Source: a bacterium | Lineage (GTDB): Bacteria; JAGOBX01 | Length of the DNA: 64,000 nt | Assembly (NCBI GenBank): GCA_029551925.1 | Contig: JAKPEO010000056.1 | Location: 3,224 to 67,223, forward strand | Direction: 5' to 3' | Program-made: the position numbers and the translations under genes | In this document: piece by piece, positions 26,845 to 36,421 of the stretch | Layout: every line of letters begins with the position of its first letter | How positions within the stretch are numbered: the stretch's first letter is position 1 | Notes under the pieces: model-generated | What the model was told of the DNA's origin: nothing | The model's database searches: none | The model's input: only the letters and a program-made list of their open reading frames with translations

Positions 26845-28284
26845 ATGTATTTATTAGAAAAACTGTATTTGCTGGTAGAGTATCTAAATAATAGAGTTGC
26901 CACATTACAAAAAACAGATGTAGAAAATTATTTAGAAAAGCTGCGGTTACAAACGAATACTGAATTTATATCATTATATTTATTTGATTCAAGTTATCAT
27001 TTACAATATACGACTAATAGTTTTGTCGGGCAGATAAATCTGAATAATCCGCTAATAAAAAAAGTATTTTTAAAAAAAAATGCGATTATAGCGTCAGCGC
27101 CGCAAATATTTCATAATATAGTATTGATATTTAAAGATTACAAATGCAATATTTATCCGCTTTTTTTTAATAACACTAATTTAGGGCTCGTAATTTTATT
27201 TTTTAAAAACAAAATGAACGAAGAATTAAAATGGTTTGCCGATTTAGCTGTTAGATATTTAGCGCAAATAATATATGGCAAGACGGATGTATTGCTGAAC
27301 GGACAAAGCGGCGATAACGCAGCAGATACAATTTTTTTTGAAAATCCGATAATGCAAAAAAATATTGAAATTATAAAAAATATAGCGCCTACAAAAATTA
27401 ATGTGTTATTGACAGGCGAAAGCGGCGCAGGTAAAGAATTAATGGCGCGTTATATTCATAAATTAAGTGACAGAAAAGAATATCCTTTTATTACGGTATC
27501 TTGCAGTGCCATCCCGTCGACTTTAATAGAAAGCGAATTATTCGGAGTAAAAAAAGGGGCGTTTACAGGTGCGTTAGCGGATAGAAAAGGAAAATTTTTA
27601 TTAGCAGATAAAGGCACAGTTTTTTTAGATGATGTGTCAGAATTATCAGAAAATGTTCAGATGAAGTTATTAAGAGTGCTTCAAGAACGCAAAATACAGC
27701 CGCTCGGCGATGTAGAAGAACAATTAATAGATGTTAGAATAATAGCTGCGACGCGCGAACCTTTGGAAAAATTAATTAGTTCAAAGAAAATTCGTGAAGA
27801 TTTATTTTTTAGATTGAATGGTATAGTTATTAATATTCCGCCACTTCGCGAGCGTCGTGAAGATTTGCCGTTATTGATAAATTATTTTTTGAATAAATAT
27901 AATGTTGCTTATTCTAAAAATATAAAAATTCCAAATGACATTTTGAAGAAAATGTTTAAAAATGAATGGCGCGGAAATGTGAGAGAATTACAAAATTATA
28001 TAGAACGCCTTGTAGTGCTTTCTGATGAAAATGAAATAGTTGAAAATCTTAATTTATACGCAAGCGTGGATAGAAAAATAACTAACTCAACAGAATTAGA
28101 TGAATTATTAAAAATACAAGAGTCAAACAATATTACTTTATCGGAAGCAGAATATTTATTCAAAAAATGGTTTTTGAAAATGCAATTATCAAAGAATAAT
28201 TTTAATATTACAAATACCGCAAAAAAGATTAATGTTCAGCGTACATATTTAAGTAAATTAGTAAAGGATTATAAATTAAAGTAA
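26845..28284 (+). CDS. Sigma-54-dependent transcriptional activator (GAF-AAA+-Fis)
   Basis: The 479-residue protein has a GAF-like N-terminal domain (about residues 1-150), a sigma-54 interaction AAA+ domain (about 165-400) and a C-terminal Fis-type HTH (about 435-479, TNTAKKINVQRTYLSKLVKD). Walker A is GESGAGKE near residue 191 and the sigma-54 contact loop GAFTGA lies near 238. Walker B reads TVFLDDVSEL where the family has FLDEIGEL, so the catalytic Glu is Asp; it is the codon GAT and not a reading doubt. The arginine-finger region (VRIIAATREPLE) is present. It is expected to open sigma-54 promoters on sensing a ligand by GAF. I found no convincing -24/-12 site in the window. Confidence 0.93.
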   Translation: MYLLEKLYLLVEYLNNRVATLQKTDVENYLEKLRLQTNTEFISLYLFDSSYHLQYTTNSFVGQINLNNPLIKKVFLKKNAIIASAPQIFHNIVLIFKDYKCNIYPLFFNNTNLGLVILFFKNKMNEELKWFADLAVRYLAQIIYGKTDVLLNGQSGDNAADTIFFENPIMQKNIEIIKNIAPTKINVLLTGESGAGKELMARYIHKLSDRKEYPFITVSCSAIPSTLIESELFGVKKGAFTGALADRKGKFLLADKGTVFLDDVSELSENVQMKLLRVLQERKIQPLGDVEEQLIDVRIIAATREPLEKLISSKKIREDLFFRLNGIVINIPPLRERREDLPLLINYFLNKYNVAYSKNIKIPNDILKKMFKNEWRGNVRELQNYIERLVVLSDENEIVENLNLYASVDRKITNSTELDELLKIQESNNITLSEAEYLFKKWFLKMQLSKNNFNITNTAKKINVQRTYLSKLVKDYKLK

Positions 28285-28299
28285 AGGAGCGAAGATTAT

Positions 28300-28839
28300 A
28301 TGTTAAAAAAAGTTGATTTAAAATATACAAATAGATTAATAAATCACGGACCGCTTGTTATTGTATCAGCAGAAAATGCAGATAAACGCACATTTACTCC
28401 GATAGCCTGGAATATGCCTGTTGAGCATTCGCCGGCATTAATTGCTTTGACAATAGCAAAAGAAAATTTTGTTAATACATTAATCAAAAAATCAAAAGAA
28501 TTTTGTGTGAATATCCCGAGCATTGATTATTTGGATTTAGTGCTAAAATTAGGGAGCGTATCCGGTAAAGAGATAGATAAAATCAGAGAATACAAATTGA
28601 AGGTCAAAAAATGTAAAAAAATAAATTGTCATTATTGGACAGAAGCAATAGCGACGATTGAATGCAAACTTATAAAAACTGTCGGCATATCAGAAGTAGA
28701 TATTTTTATTGGCGAAGCATTATATTGTTCAGCAAATGAAAATTTTAAAAACGATTGTTGGTCAGCAGATAAATTGCAGACCGTCCATCATTTAGGCAAT
28801 TTGAATTTTGTAACTCTCAAAAAAATAAAAAGAAATTAA
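28300..28839 (+). CDS. Flavoredoxin-like flavin reductase-family protein
   Basis: This 179-residue protein has the split-barrel FMN-binding fold of flavin reductase-like proteins: PLVIVSAENADKRTFTPIAWNMPVEHSP, then LIALTIAKENFVNTLIKKSKEFCVNIP, is the conserved first half, and KLGSVSGKEIDKIREY the conserved middle phrase found in flavoredoxins of anaerobes. These proteins bind FMN and act in electron transfer or reduction of flavins. AAAGGAG precedes the ATG. It follows the sigma-54 activator by 15 bases and precedes the hydrogenase-like sensor, which supports a redox theme. Confidence 0.9.
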   Translation: MLKKVDLKYTNRLINHGPLVIVSAENADKRTFTPIAWNMPVEHSPALIALTIAKENFVNTLIKKSKEFCVNIPSIDYLDLVLKLGSVSGKEIDKIREYKLKVKKCKKINCHYWTEAIATIECKLIKTVGISEVDIFIGEALYCSANENFKNDCWSADKLQTVHHLGNLNFVTLKKIKRN

Positions 28840-28840
28840 T

Positions 28841-28869
28841 TTGACAATGTTTGAAATGAAAAGTAAAAT
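28841..28869 (+). promoter_or_regulatory. Sigma-70 type promoter for the hydrogenase-MCP gene
   Basis: TTGACA (28841-28846), 17-bp spacer, TAAAAT (28864-28869), about 54 bases before the ATG at 28923, which has AAGGTG upstream. It begins directly after the flavoredoxin stop codon. Confidence 0.7.
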
Positions 28870-28922
28870 TATTATTTAATTAAGATGTTTTTAAAAAAAT
28901 ATAAATAACAAGGTGTTAAAAA

Positions 28923-30797
28923 ATGCAAAATTTAGCGGCTGTAATAAAAATTGATGAAACAAAATGTATAAATTGCTATCGCTGCATAAGCGTATGTCCA
29001 GTGAAATATTGTAATGACGGTAGCGGTGATTATGTTAAAATAAATCATAATCTTTGTTTGGGCTGCGGTGCTTGTATTAAAGCGTGTTCGCATAAAGCGC
29101 GTATCGGAATAGATGATTTAGATTTATTTTTAGAAGATTTATCAAAAGGTATTCCAATAGTAGCAATAGCGGCGCCAGCGGTCGCTTCAAATTTTCCATA
29201 TAAATATTTAAAATTAAATACTTGGCTGAAATCAAAAGGAGTTAAAGCGATATTTGATGTAAGTTTTGGCGCGGAATTAACAATAAAATCATATTTAGAA
29301 TATGTGAAAGCAAGTAACCCTAAATGCGTGATTGCTCAGCCTTGTCCTGCGATTGTGACATTTATAGAAATTTACAAACCGGAATTAATTACATATTTAT
29401 CGCCCGCACACAGTCCAATGCTTCATACCATCGCTATGGTGAAAAATTTTTATACGCAGTATCGAAATTGTAAGTTTGTAGTTATCTCTCCCTGTTTAGC
29501 AAAACGCAGAGAATTTAATGAAACGAATTTAGGCGATTATAATGTTACAATTGCAAATTTGAATAGATATTTTGAAAATAATAATATTTCGTTAAATGCT
29601 TTACAAGATACAGAATACGATAATCCGCCAGCAGAACGCGCTGTATTATTTTCTACGCCAGGCGGATTAATGAGGACCGCGATGCGCGAGATACCGCAAA
29701 TAATGGAAGCCACAAGAAAAATAGAAGGCAACCCGCTAATCTATCATTATTTAGAAAAATTAATTGATATTATAAACGCCAATAAATCGCCATTAATTGT
29801 AGATTGTTTAAATTGTGAATTTGGCTGTAATGCCGGTCCCGGCACCTTAAATATTGATGAACATCCTGATGATTTTGAATTTTATATAGAAGAACGGCAG
29901 CGTGAAATGCGCGAAAAATACAAACCTACTGGCTTGAATAAATTAACAAAAACAAATAAAAAATTAAAAAAAACAATAAATAGTTTTTGGAAGCCGGGAA
30001 TATATGATAGACATTATCGGAATTTATCTGAAAATAATATTTTGAAAAATCCGAATGAAATTCAATTAAAAGAAATATACGAATCAATGTTAAAAAAAAG
30101 TGATGAAGATATTTATAATTGCTCATCATGCGGGTATAATTCCTGCAGAAATATGGCGATTGCAATTTTTAATAATTTAAACAAAAAAGAAAATTGTCAT
30201 TATTATCAGAAAAAATTATTAGAATTAGAACATTCGAGAGTAGAAGATGAAATGCTGAAAACTCAAAAGGCAAATAAAGAAATGATAAGTATCGCTAAAT
30301 CTATAAGCGAAGCGATTATTGAACTCGATACGAATAACATTACAATAAAAAAGATGGCAGAGGATTTATTAAGAGAATCAAAAATACAGGAAAAAAGTTT
30401 TGTTAATCTTGTTAAAGAAATAACCAACACTTCCGCGATTACCAAAGAATTTAATACGATAGTATCAGCGATTACAAAAATAGCGGAGCAAACAGGATTA
30501 TTATCGCTAAATGCCGCGATAGAAGCAGCGCGGGCTGGCGCATCAGGCAAAGGTTTTGCAATTGTTGCAGACGAAGTGAAAAAGTTGTCAATGCATACGC
30601 AAATTGAAGCTAAAAAAATCGAACCATACGCTGAAAAAATTAAATCTGTATTTGATATGATTATTGATAAAGTAAAATATTCAGCGGAAAAATATTCTGA
30701 AACGAGCAATTTAGTAGAAAATATGACGGCGGCAGCTGTAGAAATTTCAGAAGCTACTGGTAAATTACGGCAGGAAATTATAGATAAAAATTTATAA
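28923..30797 (+). CDS. Sensory [FeFe]-hydrogenase homologue fused to a chemoreceptor signalling domain
   Basis: Residues 8-60 carry two 4Fe-4S motifs ([12 protein letters not shown] and [12 protein letters not shown]). Residues about 75-330 are the [FeFe]-hydrogenase large-subunit domain. H-cluster ligand motifs are kept: QPCPAI near 141, SPCLAKRRE near 191 and [10 protein letters not shown] near 301, whose two cysteines (C-x3-C) would hold the clusters. Active enzymes have TSCCP at the first site; here the proton-relay Cys is Pro, as expected of sensory types. Near 400 is a further Fe-S domain (CSSCGYNSC). The last 180 residues contain the methyl-accepting chemotaxis hairpin, with the tip [30 protein letters not shown]. 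There is no membrane segment. It should sense H2 or redox state and signal to CheA/CheW; this is an inference from the architecture. Confidence 0.92.
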   Translation: MQNLAAVIKIDETKCINCYRCISVCPVKYCNDGSGDYVKINHNLCLGCGACIKACSHKARIGIDDLDLFLEDLSKGIPIVAIAAPAVASNFPYKYLKLNTWLKSKGVKAIFDVSFGAELTIKSYLEYVKASNPKCVIAQPCPAIVTFIEIYKPELITYLSPAHSPMLHTIAMVKNFYTQYRNCKFVVISPCLAKRREFNETNLGDYNVTIANLNRYFENNNISLNALQDTEYDNPPAERAVLFSTPGGLMRTAMREIPQIMEATRKIEGNPLIYHYLEKLIDIINANKSPLIVDCLNCEFGCNAGPGTLNIDEHPDDFEFYIEERQREMREKYKPTGLNKLTKTNKKLKKTINSFWKPGIYDRHYRNLSENNILKNPNEIQLKEIYESMLKKSDEDIYNCSSCGYNSCRNMAIAIFNNLNKKENCHYYQKKLLELEHSRVEDEMLKTQKANKEMISIAKSISEAIIELDTNNITIKKMAEDLLRESKIQEKSFVNLVKEITNTSAITKEFNTIVSAITKIAEQTGLLSLNAAIEAARAGASGKGFAIVADEVKKLSMHTQIEAKKIEPYAEKIKSVFDMIIDKVKYSAEKYSETSNLVENMTAAAVEISEATGKLRQEIIDKNL

Positions 30798-30809
30798 TTA
30801 AAATTAATT

Positions 30810-31130
30810 ATGAATCTATTAAGAAATTTTAGATTAAAAATGCAATCTGTAAATGATATTAATCTAAATAGCGGTCTGCGCCCTCGCAAAAAAATCAAAA
30901 CAAAGAAAAAAAAGATTTTTGATTTGTATAGAATATATTATAAAATTGTTAAGGGTCGTGAGCAAGTGATTACCGCCTTTGTAGTGGGCGTAGTGCTGAT
31001 AGCATTGTGGTTTTTATATTTAATATTCGGCACTTGGAGCCCTGCAAAATTTATGGCTGGCGTAGATCAAAACGAAGAAATAAAATTGCCTGGCAATAAT
31101 ATATACAATGAAAAATTGCCTAAAGAATGA
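30810..31130 (+). CDS. Small basic single-pass membrane protein, unknown
   Basis: I do not recognise this 106-residue protein. Residues 1-50 are strongly basic (RPRKKIKTKKKKIF), residues 55-75 are a single membrane helix (ITAFVVGVVLIALWFLYLIF) and the remaining 30 residues would be outside the cytoplasm. It lies 12 bases after the hydrogenase-MCP gene and its stop overlaps the ATG of the 5-formyl-THF ligase gene (ATGA), so it is translationally coupled and probably expressed. There is no further clue to function. Confidence 0.65.
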   Translation: MNLLRNFRLKMQSVNDINLNSGLRPRKKIKTKKKKIFDLYRIYYKIVKGREQVITAFVVGVVLIALWFLYLIFGTWSPAKFMAGVDQNEEIKLPGNNIYNEKLPKE

Positions 31131-31729
31131 TAACATTATCTAAAAAAGAATTTCGTCAACTCGTCAAAAATGAATTTACTAAATTTTCTATTGATTATTT
31201 AAAAATCAATTCGGAAAAAATTTGCCGAAAATTAATAGACTTTTTGCAAATCAACAAATATCAATATTCTAATAACATTATAACTTATATGCCGATAAAA
31301 TATGAAGTTGATGTTAGTTTGTTTAATAAATATATTTTAAATTCAGCAGAATATAAATTATTAGTTCCGAAAATTATTGATGCGCAAAAATTTGAAGTTT
31401 TTGAAATAAATAAATATACCAAATATAAAACTAATAAATACGGTATTTTAGAACCGTCAGATGTTTTGATAGAAAATAAAGAATATAAAGATATTGAATT
31501 AAGAAAAAAAATAATTATAATATGTCCCGGCTTAGCATTTGATTTGAGCGGAAATAGATTGGGCCGCGGCGCTGGCTATTATGATAATTTTTTTGAAAGC
31601 AATAATGCCGAAAGGTTTTATAAAATCGGCGTATGCTTTGATTTTATGCTGTTTGACGCGTTGCCGTCAAATTTGCGCGATGTAAAAATGGATTGTATAA
31701 TAATGTCGGAAAAAATTATTAATATTTGA
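31127..31729 (+). CDS. 5-formyltetrahydrofolate cyclo-ligase
   Basis: This 200-residue enzyme converts 5-formyl-THF to 5,10-methenyl-THF with ATP. The family signature is near the C-terminus: CPGLAFDLSGNRLGRGAGYYDNF, with the Gly-rich ATP/substrate loop RLGRGAGYYD, followed by KIGVCFDFM. The N-terminal basic helix (KKEFRQLVKNEF) is also typical. Its ATG overlaps the stop of the small membrane protein, so the genes are co-translated. Length is normal for bacteria. Confidence 0.93.
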   Translation: MITLSKKEFRQLVKNEFTKFSIDYLKINSEKICRKLIDFLQINKYQYSNNIITYMPIKYEVDVSLFNKYILNSAEYKLLVPKIIDAQKFEVFEINKYTKYKTNKYGILEPSDVLIENKEYKDIELRKKIIIICPGLAFDLSGNRLGRGAGYYDNFFESNNAERFYKIGVCFDFMLFDALPSNLRDVKMDCIIMSEKIINI

Positions 31730-31744
31730 AATTGTTGAATAAAT

Positions 31745-33043
31745 ATGATTTGGAAAATAATTTATAATTTTTTGTTAATACAATTAGGCAGAATTTATTA
31801 TTACGAGCAAATAATATTTAATGAAAAAGTATATACTTCGTATAAACTTCGGCAGGATACATTTAAAGAATTAGTCAATATACGAAAAAATTGCGGCGTT
31901 AATAAGAAAATAATTTTGATACACAGCGCGTCAGTCGGCGAATTTGAACAAGCGCGTCCTGTAATTTCGCTAATTAAAGAAAAATTCGGCGATGATTATG
32001 CTATTGTTTGCACTTTTTATTCGCCGTCTGGTTATTATTTTGCCAAAAAATTGAACGACGTAAAAATTAGCGGAATAGCAATGCTGCCGCTTGATACATA
32101 TCCGCGAATGTATAAATTTTTTAAGATATTAAAGCCGTCTATGATATTTTTTATGCGTTATGATTTATGGGCGAATATGGTCTGGCGCGCAGCGAAAAAT
32201 AATGTTAAGATGTATATATTAAACGGCACGGTCCGCGAGACATCTTTGCGCGGCAGTAAAATGACACAGTCATTTTTTAGAAGTTTTTATAAATATATAG
32301 ATAAAGTTTTTGTGATTTCTGAAAATGATAAAAATAGATATGCTAAAATAGTAGATGAAAATAAAATAATTATTACTGGCGATTCGCGCTATGATATAGT
32401 ATTTGAAAAAGCGCAGACTGCGAAATTTGACGAAAAAATATTTGCTGTATTTGCGGATAAAAAAAATAATTTTAGAATATTTATAGCAGGCAGCACATAT
32501 ATAGACGAAGATAAGATATTATTAGCTGCTGTAAAAAAACTCAAAGAAAAAATTAGCAATTTTAAATATATAGTTGTTCCTCATGAAATAGCGCCGCCGC
32601 GCATAAACGAATTGATTAATTTTTGCAAAGAACATAATTTGACTTATGTCTGTGAAACAGATAATCCTTCTGAAAAAGATTATTTAGAAAAAGATGTTAT
32701 AATTTACAACAAAATCGGAGCGCTTTATAAAATTTATAAATTGTCAGATATATCGTTTATTGGTGGTAGTTTTCACGGCAGTATTCATAACATTATGGAA
32801 CCTGCTGTGTATGAAAAATTTATTGTGTTTGGTCCTACTTATAGAAACGCGTATGAAGCGCAGTTGTTTTTACAGAATAATGCCGCTGAATGTTTTATTA
32901 ATTCCGAAGAATTAGTAAAAATTATTGAAGATTATTTTTTGAATGAAAATTCAAAATATAAAAAATATCCTAAAAAAGCAAAGGAAATAGTATCGCAGAA
33001 TCTTGGCTGCGCAAAAAAAATATTTGAAAATATTTTCTGTTAA
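31745..33043 (+). CDS. waaA: 3-deoxy-D-manno-octulosonic acid transferase (Kdo transferase)
   Basis: This 432-residue GT30 enzyme attaches Kdo to lipid A precursor and marks the organism as having LPS. An N-terminal hydrophobic segment anchors it to the inner membrane. The signature HSASVGEFEQARPVI contains the catalytic Glu. Also typical are CTFYSPSGYYFAKK, MLPLDTYPRM, FFMRYDLWANMVWRA and NGTVRE. The C-terminal CMP-Kdo half has FIAGSTYIDEDKILLAA, VPHEIAPPRI and SDISFIGGSFHG followed by NIMEPAVYEK. It is in a run with the folate enzyme and the TonB energiser genes. How many Kdo residues it adds is not evident. Confidence 0.95.
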   Translation: MIWKIIYNFLLIQLGRIYYYEQIIFNEKVYTSYKLRQDTFKELVNIRKNCGVNKKIILIHSASVGEFEQARPVISLIKEKFGDDYAIVCTFYSPSGYYFAKKLNDVKISGIAMLPLDTYPRMYKFFKILKPSMIFFMRYDLWANMVWRAAKNNVKMYILNGTVRETSLRGSKMTQSFFRSFYKYIDKVFVISENDKNRYAKIVDENKIIITGDSRYDIVFEKAQTAKFDEKIFAVFADKKNNFRIFIAGSTYIDEDKILLAAVKKLKEKISNFKYIVVPHEIAPPRINELINFCKEHNLTYVCETDNPSEKDYLEKDVIIYNKIGALYKIYKLSDISFIGGSFHGSIHNIMEPAVYEKFIVFGPTYRNAYEAQLFLQNNAAECFINSEELVKIIEDYFLNENSKYKKYPKKAKEIVSQNLGCAKKIFENIFC

Positions 33044-33049
33044 AATTTT

Positions 33050-34612
33050 ATGAAGAAAAAAAATATAAAATTATTTTTTTTTATTTTTTGCTGTGTTTTT
33101 TTGTTTTTTTTAAATGAAAAAAATATAAATGCAGCAAATGATGAAGTAAAAATAATAAATGAATATTTGCAGAATTTAAAAAAAATTATTTCTAATTCGC
33201 CGATTGATTTAGTAGCGTCAAAAGAAAATGAAGTTTTAAATGAAATTAATTTTTTTGATAAAAATATTTTCGAAAAATTATGGATATATGTTCAGCAAGA
33301 TATTTTAGATGCAAATAATATAAATGTTTTTGTAAAAGAAATAAAAATTAATAATGAATATTATGAAGTTGAGATTTTGAAAATTGGTAAAATATCGTAT
33401 TTATTCAGAACATCAGATGATAAATTAGTCGGATATTTAGATTACAATGATAAAAGTTATATTTGGAAAATAGCGGAGCCGCGCGTCAAAAAAGAAATAT
33501 TAAAAGCGTTTAAAATTTATAATAAAGTAGCTATACCTGAAATGTGTATGCTGCCTATATTAGCGCCTAAAAAAATAAAAATTCTTGAATTATCACAACT
33601 GCCGCAAAATTTCGATAATCTGATTGCATTAAAAAAACAATTGGATAATGATATAAACAATGTAAATTTATTAAAAGTTTTTTTTGATGAATGCTTGAAA
33701 TATCAGTCGTATTTATATTCTGTTGTTTATGTTGATGATGAAATTTATGTTGGTTCATTAGGTCGTCAGCCGGCAAGTATAATAGTATTTGGCAATTTAA
33801 ACGGATACTATAATTTAAAAAATAAAAGAGTCTATGGAATATTAAATTTTCAAAAAGACCGGAAAAAAATAGAAGCGATAGATTATTTTAAGACATTATC
33901 ATATTCAAAAAAAATTAAGGCGTTATTTGAAAATTTAGAAAGCGGAAAATTATTTTTTGCGCCAATAGATATTAGTCAAGGCCGCGCGCGCGAGCGTTTA
34001 GAGTTTGGAAAAAATATAATAGAATATTTAAAATCCGGAGGATTATTAGTTTATCCTATATTATTAATTGGATTAATTTCGATAATTATTGTAATCGAAC
34101 GGCTGATATTTTTAAAAAGAAAAATAGGCAATTCTGATGAATTAACCACTAATATTATTGAATTGATTCAAAAAAAAGATTGGCAGACAGCAGAAAATAT
34201 TTGTAAACAAAAAAAATGGCTAATAGCGAAAATATTATTGCGCGGCATACAAAATAAAAATGCTGATGCGGAACAGATGACTAATGTATTGAATGCCGCG
34301 GCGCTTTTTGAAATACCGAAATTAGAGAGATATTTATCGACTTTAAATGTATTTGCCGCTATTACCCCGCTGCTTGGATTATTAGGAACGGTTGTCGGTA
34401 TGATTAAGACATTTGAGGCAATATCAATATTTGGCGCAGGTGACCCGCGCTTGATGTCTGCTGGTATATCTGAAGCTTTGATTACGACTGAATTAGGGCT
34501 TAGTGTCGCTATACCTATACTTTTTATTCATAATTTATTAGAAAATAAAGTTGATATTGTTGTGTCAGATATAGCGCGCGATTGTTTGCGATTTTGCAAT
34601 GCGTTAAAATAA
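33050..34612 (+). CDS. ExbB/TolQ-type proton channel subunit with long periplasmic N-terminal domain
   Basis: This 520-residue protein has an N-terminal signal peptide and about 300 residues of probable periplasmic sequence before a MotA/TolQ/ExbB domain. Near residue 300 it carries FAPIDISQGRARERLEFGKN, very like the phrase before the first helix in fused ExbB proteins of TonB systems. The channel domain has a first helix (GGLLVYPILLIGLISIIIVIERLI), and two later helices with TPLLGLLGTVVGMIKTFEAI and SEALITTELGLSVAIPI, the hallmark of the family. It probably energises outer-membrane transport with the second ExbB, ExbD and TonB that follow. The extra domain may contact a partner periplasmic protein. 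Confidence 0.92.
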   Translation: MKKKNIKLFFFIFCCVFLFFLNEKNINAANDEVKIINEYLQNLKKIISNSPIDLVASKENEVLNEINFFDKNIFEKLWIYVQQDILDANNINVFVKEIKINNEYYEVEILKIGKISYLFRTSDDKLVGYLDYNDKSYIWKIAEPRVKKEILKAFKIYNKVAIPEMCMLPILAPKKIKILELSQLPQNFDNLIALKKQLDNDINNVNLLKVFFDECLKYQSYLYSVVYVDDEIYVGSLGRQPASIIVFGNLNGYYNLKNKRVYGILNFQKDRKKIEAIDYFKTLSYSKKIKALFENLESGKLFFAPIDISQGRARERLEFGKNIIEYLKSGGLLVYPILLIGLISIIIVIERLIFLKRKIGNSDELTTNIIELIQKKDWQTAENICKQKKWLIAKILLRGIQNKNADAEQMTNVLNAAALFEIPKLERYLSTLNVFAAITPLLGLLGTVVGMIKTFEAISIFGAGDPRLMSAGISEALITTELGLSVAIPILFIHNLLENKVDIVVSDIARDCLRFCNALK

Positions 34613-34637
34613 ATTTTTGTTTTTATAAATTTATATT

Positions 34638-35213
34638 ATGACAAATTTATTTTATAAGGCGATAGACGATTTGCAATCAGGCGGTATTATTATGCTGCTT
34701 TTATATATTATTTCAATTTATCTTTGGACTAATATGCTTAAAAAATATTGGTTTTTAAAAAAACAGCAATCAGAGAAAGTAGATAAAATATTATGTTTTA
34801 AAGATTTTAATAGCTTTTCTGAATTATGCGAAGAGTCATTATTTTTAAATATTTTTAAGAGTTTAAAACAAACGCCATCAAATCAAAAAATAAATAAATT
34901 TTATGAATTATCTATTTTTGCAGCATCGCTTTTTAATAAAGATTTGAAGATAATTAATGCCTTGATTATCATTGCGCCGTTGCTTGGATTATTGGGCACA
35001 GTTAATGGTATGATAAAAACATTTGAAACATTAAATTATTACAATGCTGAAACATTAGCGTTTTCTGACGGCATCAAACAGGCGCTTTATACAACTGAAT
35101 TAGGTTTGGTTATATCTATTCCAGCATTTTTTTTCTTTAATAGATTAAAGCGCAAAGTAGAAAAATTAACACAACAAATAAATAAATTAGAATTATTAAT
35201 AAAAGAAAATTAA
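34638..35213 (+). CDS. exbB: ExbB/TolQ-family proton channel subunit (short)
   Basis: This 191-residue protein is a standard-length ExbB/TolQ. It starts with a membrane helix (GGIIMLLLYIISIYLW), then a cytoplasmic region, then two helices: IIAPLLGLLGTVNGMIKTFET and IKQALYTTELGLVISIPAFFF. Those are the conserved motifs of the proton channel. It follows the long ExbB by 25 bases and the ExbD gene begins 5 bases after it. ExbB forms a pentameric channel around ExbD that uses the proton gradient to energise TonB. Confidence 0.92.
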   Translation: MTNLFYKAIDDLQSGGIIMLLLYIISIYLWTNMLKKYWFLKKQQSEKVDKILCFKDFNSFSELCEESLFLNIFKSLKQTPSNQKINKFYELSIFAASLFNKDLKIINALIIIAPLLGLLGTVNGMIKTFETLNYYNAETLAFSDGIKQALYTTELGLVISIPAFFFFNRLKRKVEKLTQQINKLELLIKEN

Positions 35214-35218
35214 AAAAA

Positions 35219-35629
35219 ATGCTTAATATCAAACGCGCGACTAAACGGATAAATGAAACTATAAATATTACGCCACTAATAGATGTAATATTTATTTTAT
35301 TATTGTTTTTTATAGTTACTACGCAATTTAAAAAAGATGCGGAATTGAATATTGTCAATCCTTCATCAAAAACAGCAGTCGCGCAGAAGATAGAAAAAAT
35401 ATTAGTGATTTCGTTAACTGCTGATGAAAAAATATTTTTTGATGGTAAACAAATAGAATTGCTGCAATTGCCTGAAATTTTAAAATACACTGATGCCGGC
35501 GCAGTTCAAAAGGCGGTAGTTTTGAATATTGACAAAAAGGTTTCAACGGGTTTTCTTATTGCCATTATAGATGAATGTAAATTAAGCGGCTTTGAAAATG
35601 TAAAGATTAGAGTTAATAAAATTGAATAA
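35219..35629 (+). CDS. exbD: ExbD/TolR-family protein
   Basis: This 136-residue protein has a short cytoplasmic N-terminus, then NITPLIDVIFILLLFFIVTTQF, in which the Asp inside the membrane helix is the proton carrier of ExbD/TolR. The remaining sequence is a periplasmic domain of typical length (VLNIDKKVSTGFLIAIIDECK). It lies between ExbB and TonB genes, which fixes the identification. Confidence 0.95.
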   Translation: MLNIKRATKRINETINITPLIDVIFILLLFFIVTTQFKKDAELNIVNPSSKTAVAQKIEKILVISLTADEKIFFDGKQIELLQLPEILKYTDAGAVQKAVVLNIDKKVSTGFLIAIIDECKLSGFENVKIRVNKIE

Positions 35630-35652
35630 AATAGAATAAAATTGATTTGATT

Positions 35653-36417
35653 ATGATTAAATTTGAAAATTTAATTTTTTTTGTTTGCGCGTGTATAATT
35701 ACATTGTTTATTTTTATTTTATTATCGAGTTTGACAATTAAACAGCATCCGATTAAATTTAAAATAACAGACGAAATTTTTTTAGATATTTACGATACGC
35801 CAAATCAAATACAGAAAAAAAATAGCAATATTGCGTCAAGTCAAAAAAATACGCAGGAAAAAAAAATAGAGCAGCCGCTTGAAAAAACAGAAAAAATTAA
35901 TGTCATTAATAACGAAAGATCCATAGAGGAAGAAAAAATAAATGAAGAATCAAAAAAAGAAATAAAGCCGGAGCCGGAGTATAATATTGAAAATGTTAAT
36001 CTTTCGCCAAAAGCCGAAGATAAAAAGCAGTCGAATAATTTTGTAATTAGCGAAAATAAAAATAATAGCAGCATATTAAAAAATGATAATGATGCTGGCG
36101 ATAAAGATTTTACTAATAATACAGGAGTATATAATCAGAGCGAGTTAGACGTTGCGCCAAAAGTTTTAAATAAAGTTATGCCAGAATATCCTTATTTTGC
36201 GAGAGAATCCAATAAGACAGGTATTGTAAGATTATCGTTTGTTATTTTATCTGACGGCAGCGTATCTGATATTAAAGTAATAAGTGAGACACTGCCCGGA
36301 GTATTTACTACTAGCGCAATAAAGGCATTAAGACAATGGAAATTTCAAGCCGGAATTTTAAAAAATAAAAAAGTATCTACTTTGGCGACAATAGAATTCA
36401 AATTCAAATTAGAATAA
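35653..36417 (+). CDS. tonB: TonB-family energy transducer
   Basis: I start at the ATG at 35653 (the frame is open from a TTG at 35647), giving 254 residues. Residues 5-27 are the membrane anchor. Residues 45-165 are a Lys/Glu/Asn-rich periplasmic spacer instead of the usual Pro-rich one. The C-terminal TonB domain (about 170-254) has the expected VMPEYPYFARESNKTGIVRLSFVI, split as the YP-motif and strands, then ALRQWKFQAG. TonB passes energy from the ExbB-ExbD motor to outer-membrane receptors. No TonB-dependent receptor gene is in the window. Confidence 0.93.
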   Translation: MIKFENLIFFVCACIITLFIFILLSSLTIKQHPIKFKITDEIFLDIYDTPNQIQKKNSNIASSQKNTQEKKIEQPLEKTEKINVINNERSIEEEKINEESKKEIKPEPEYNIENVNLSPKAEDKKQSNNFVISENKNNSSILKNDNDAGDKDFTNNTGVYNQSELDVAPKVLNKVMPEYPYFARESNKTGIVRLSFVILSDGSVSDIKVISETLPGVFTTSAIKALRQWKFQAGILKNKKVSTLATIEFKFKLE

Positions 36418-36421
36418 TTAT

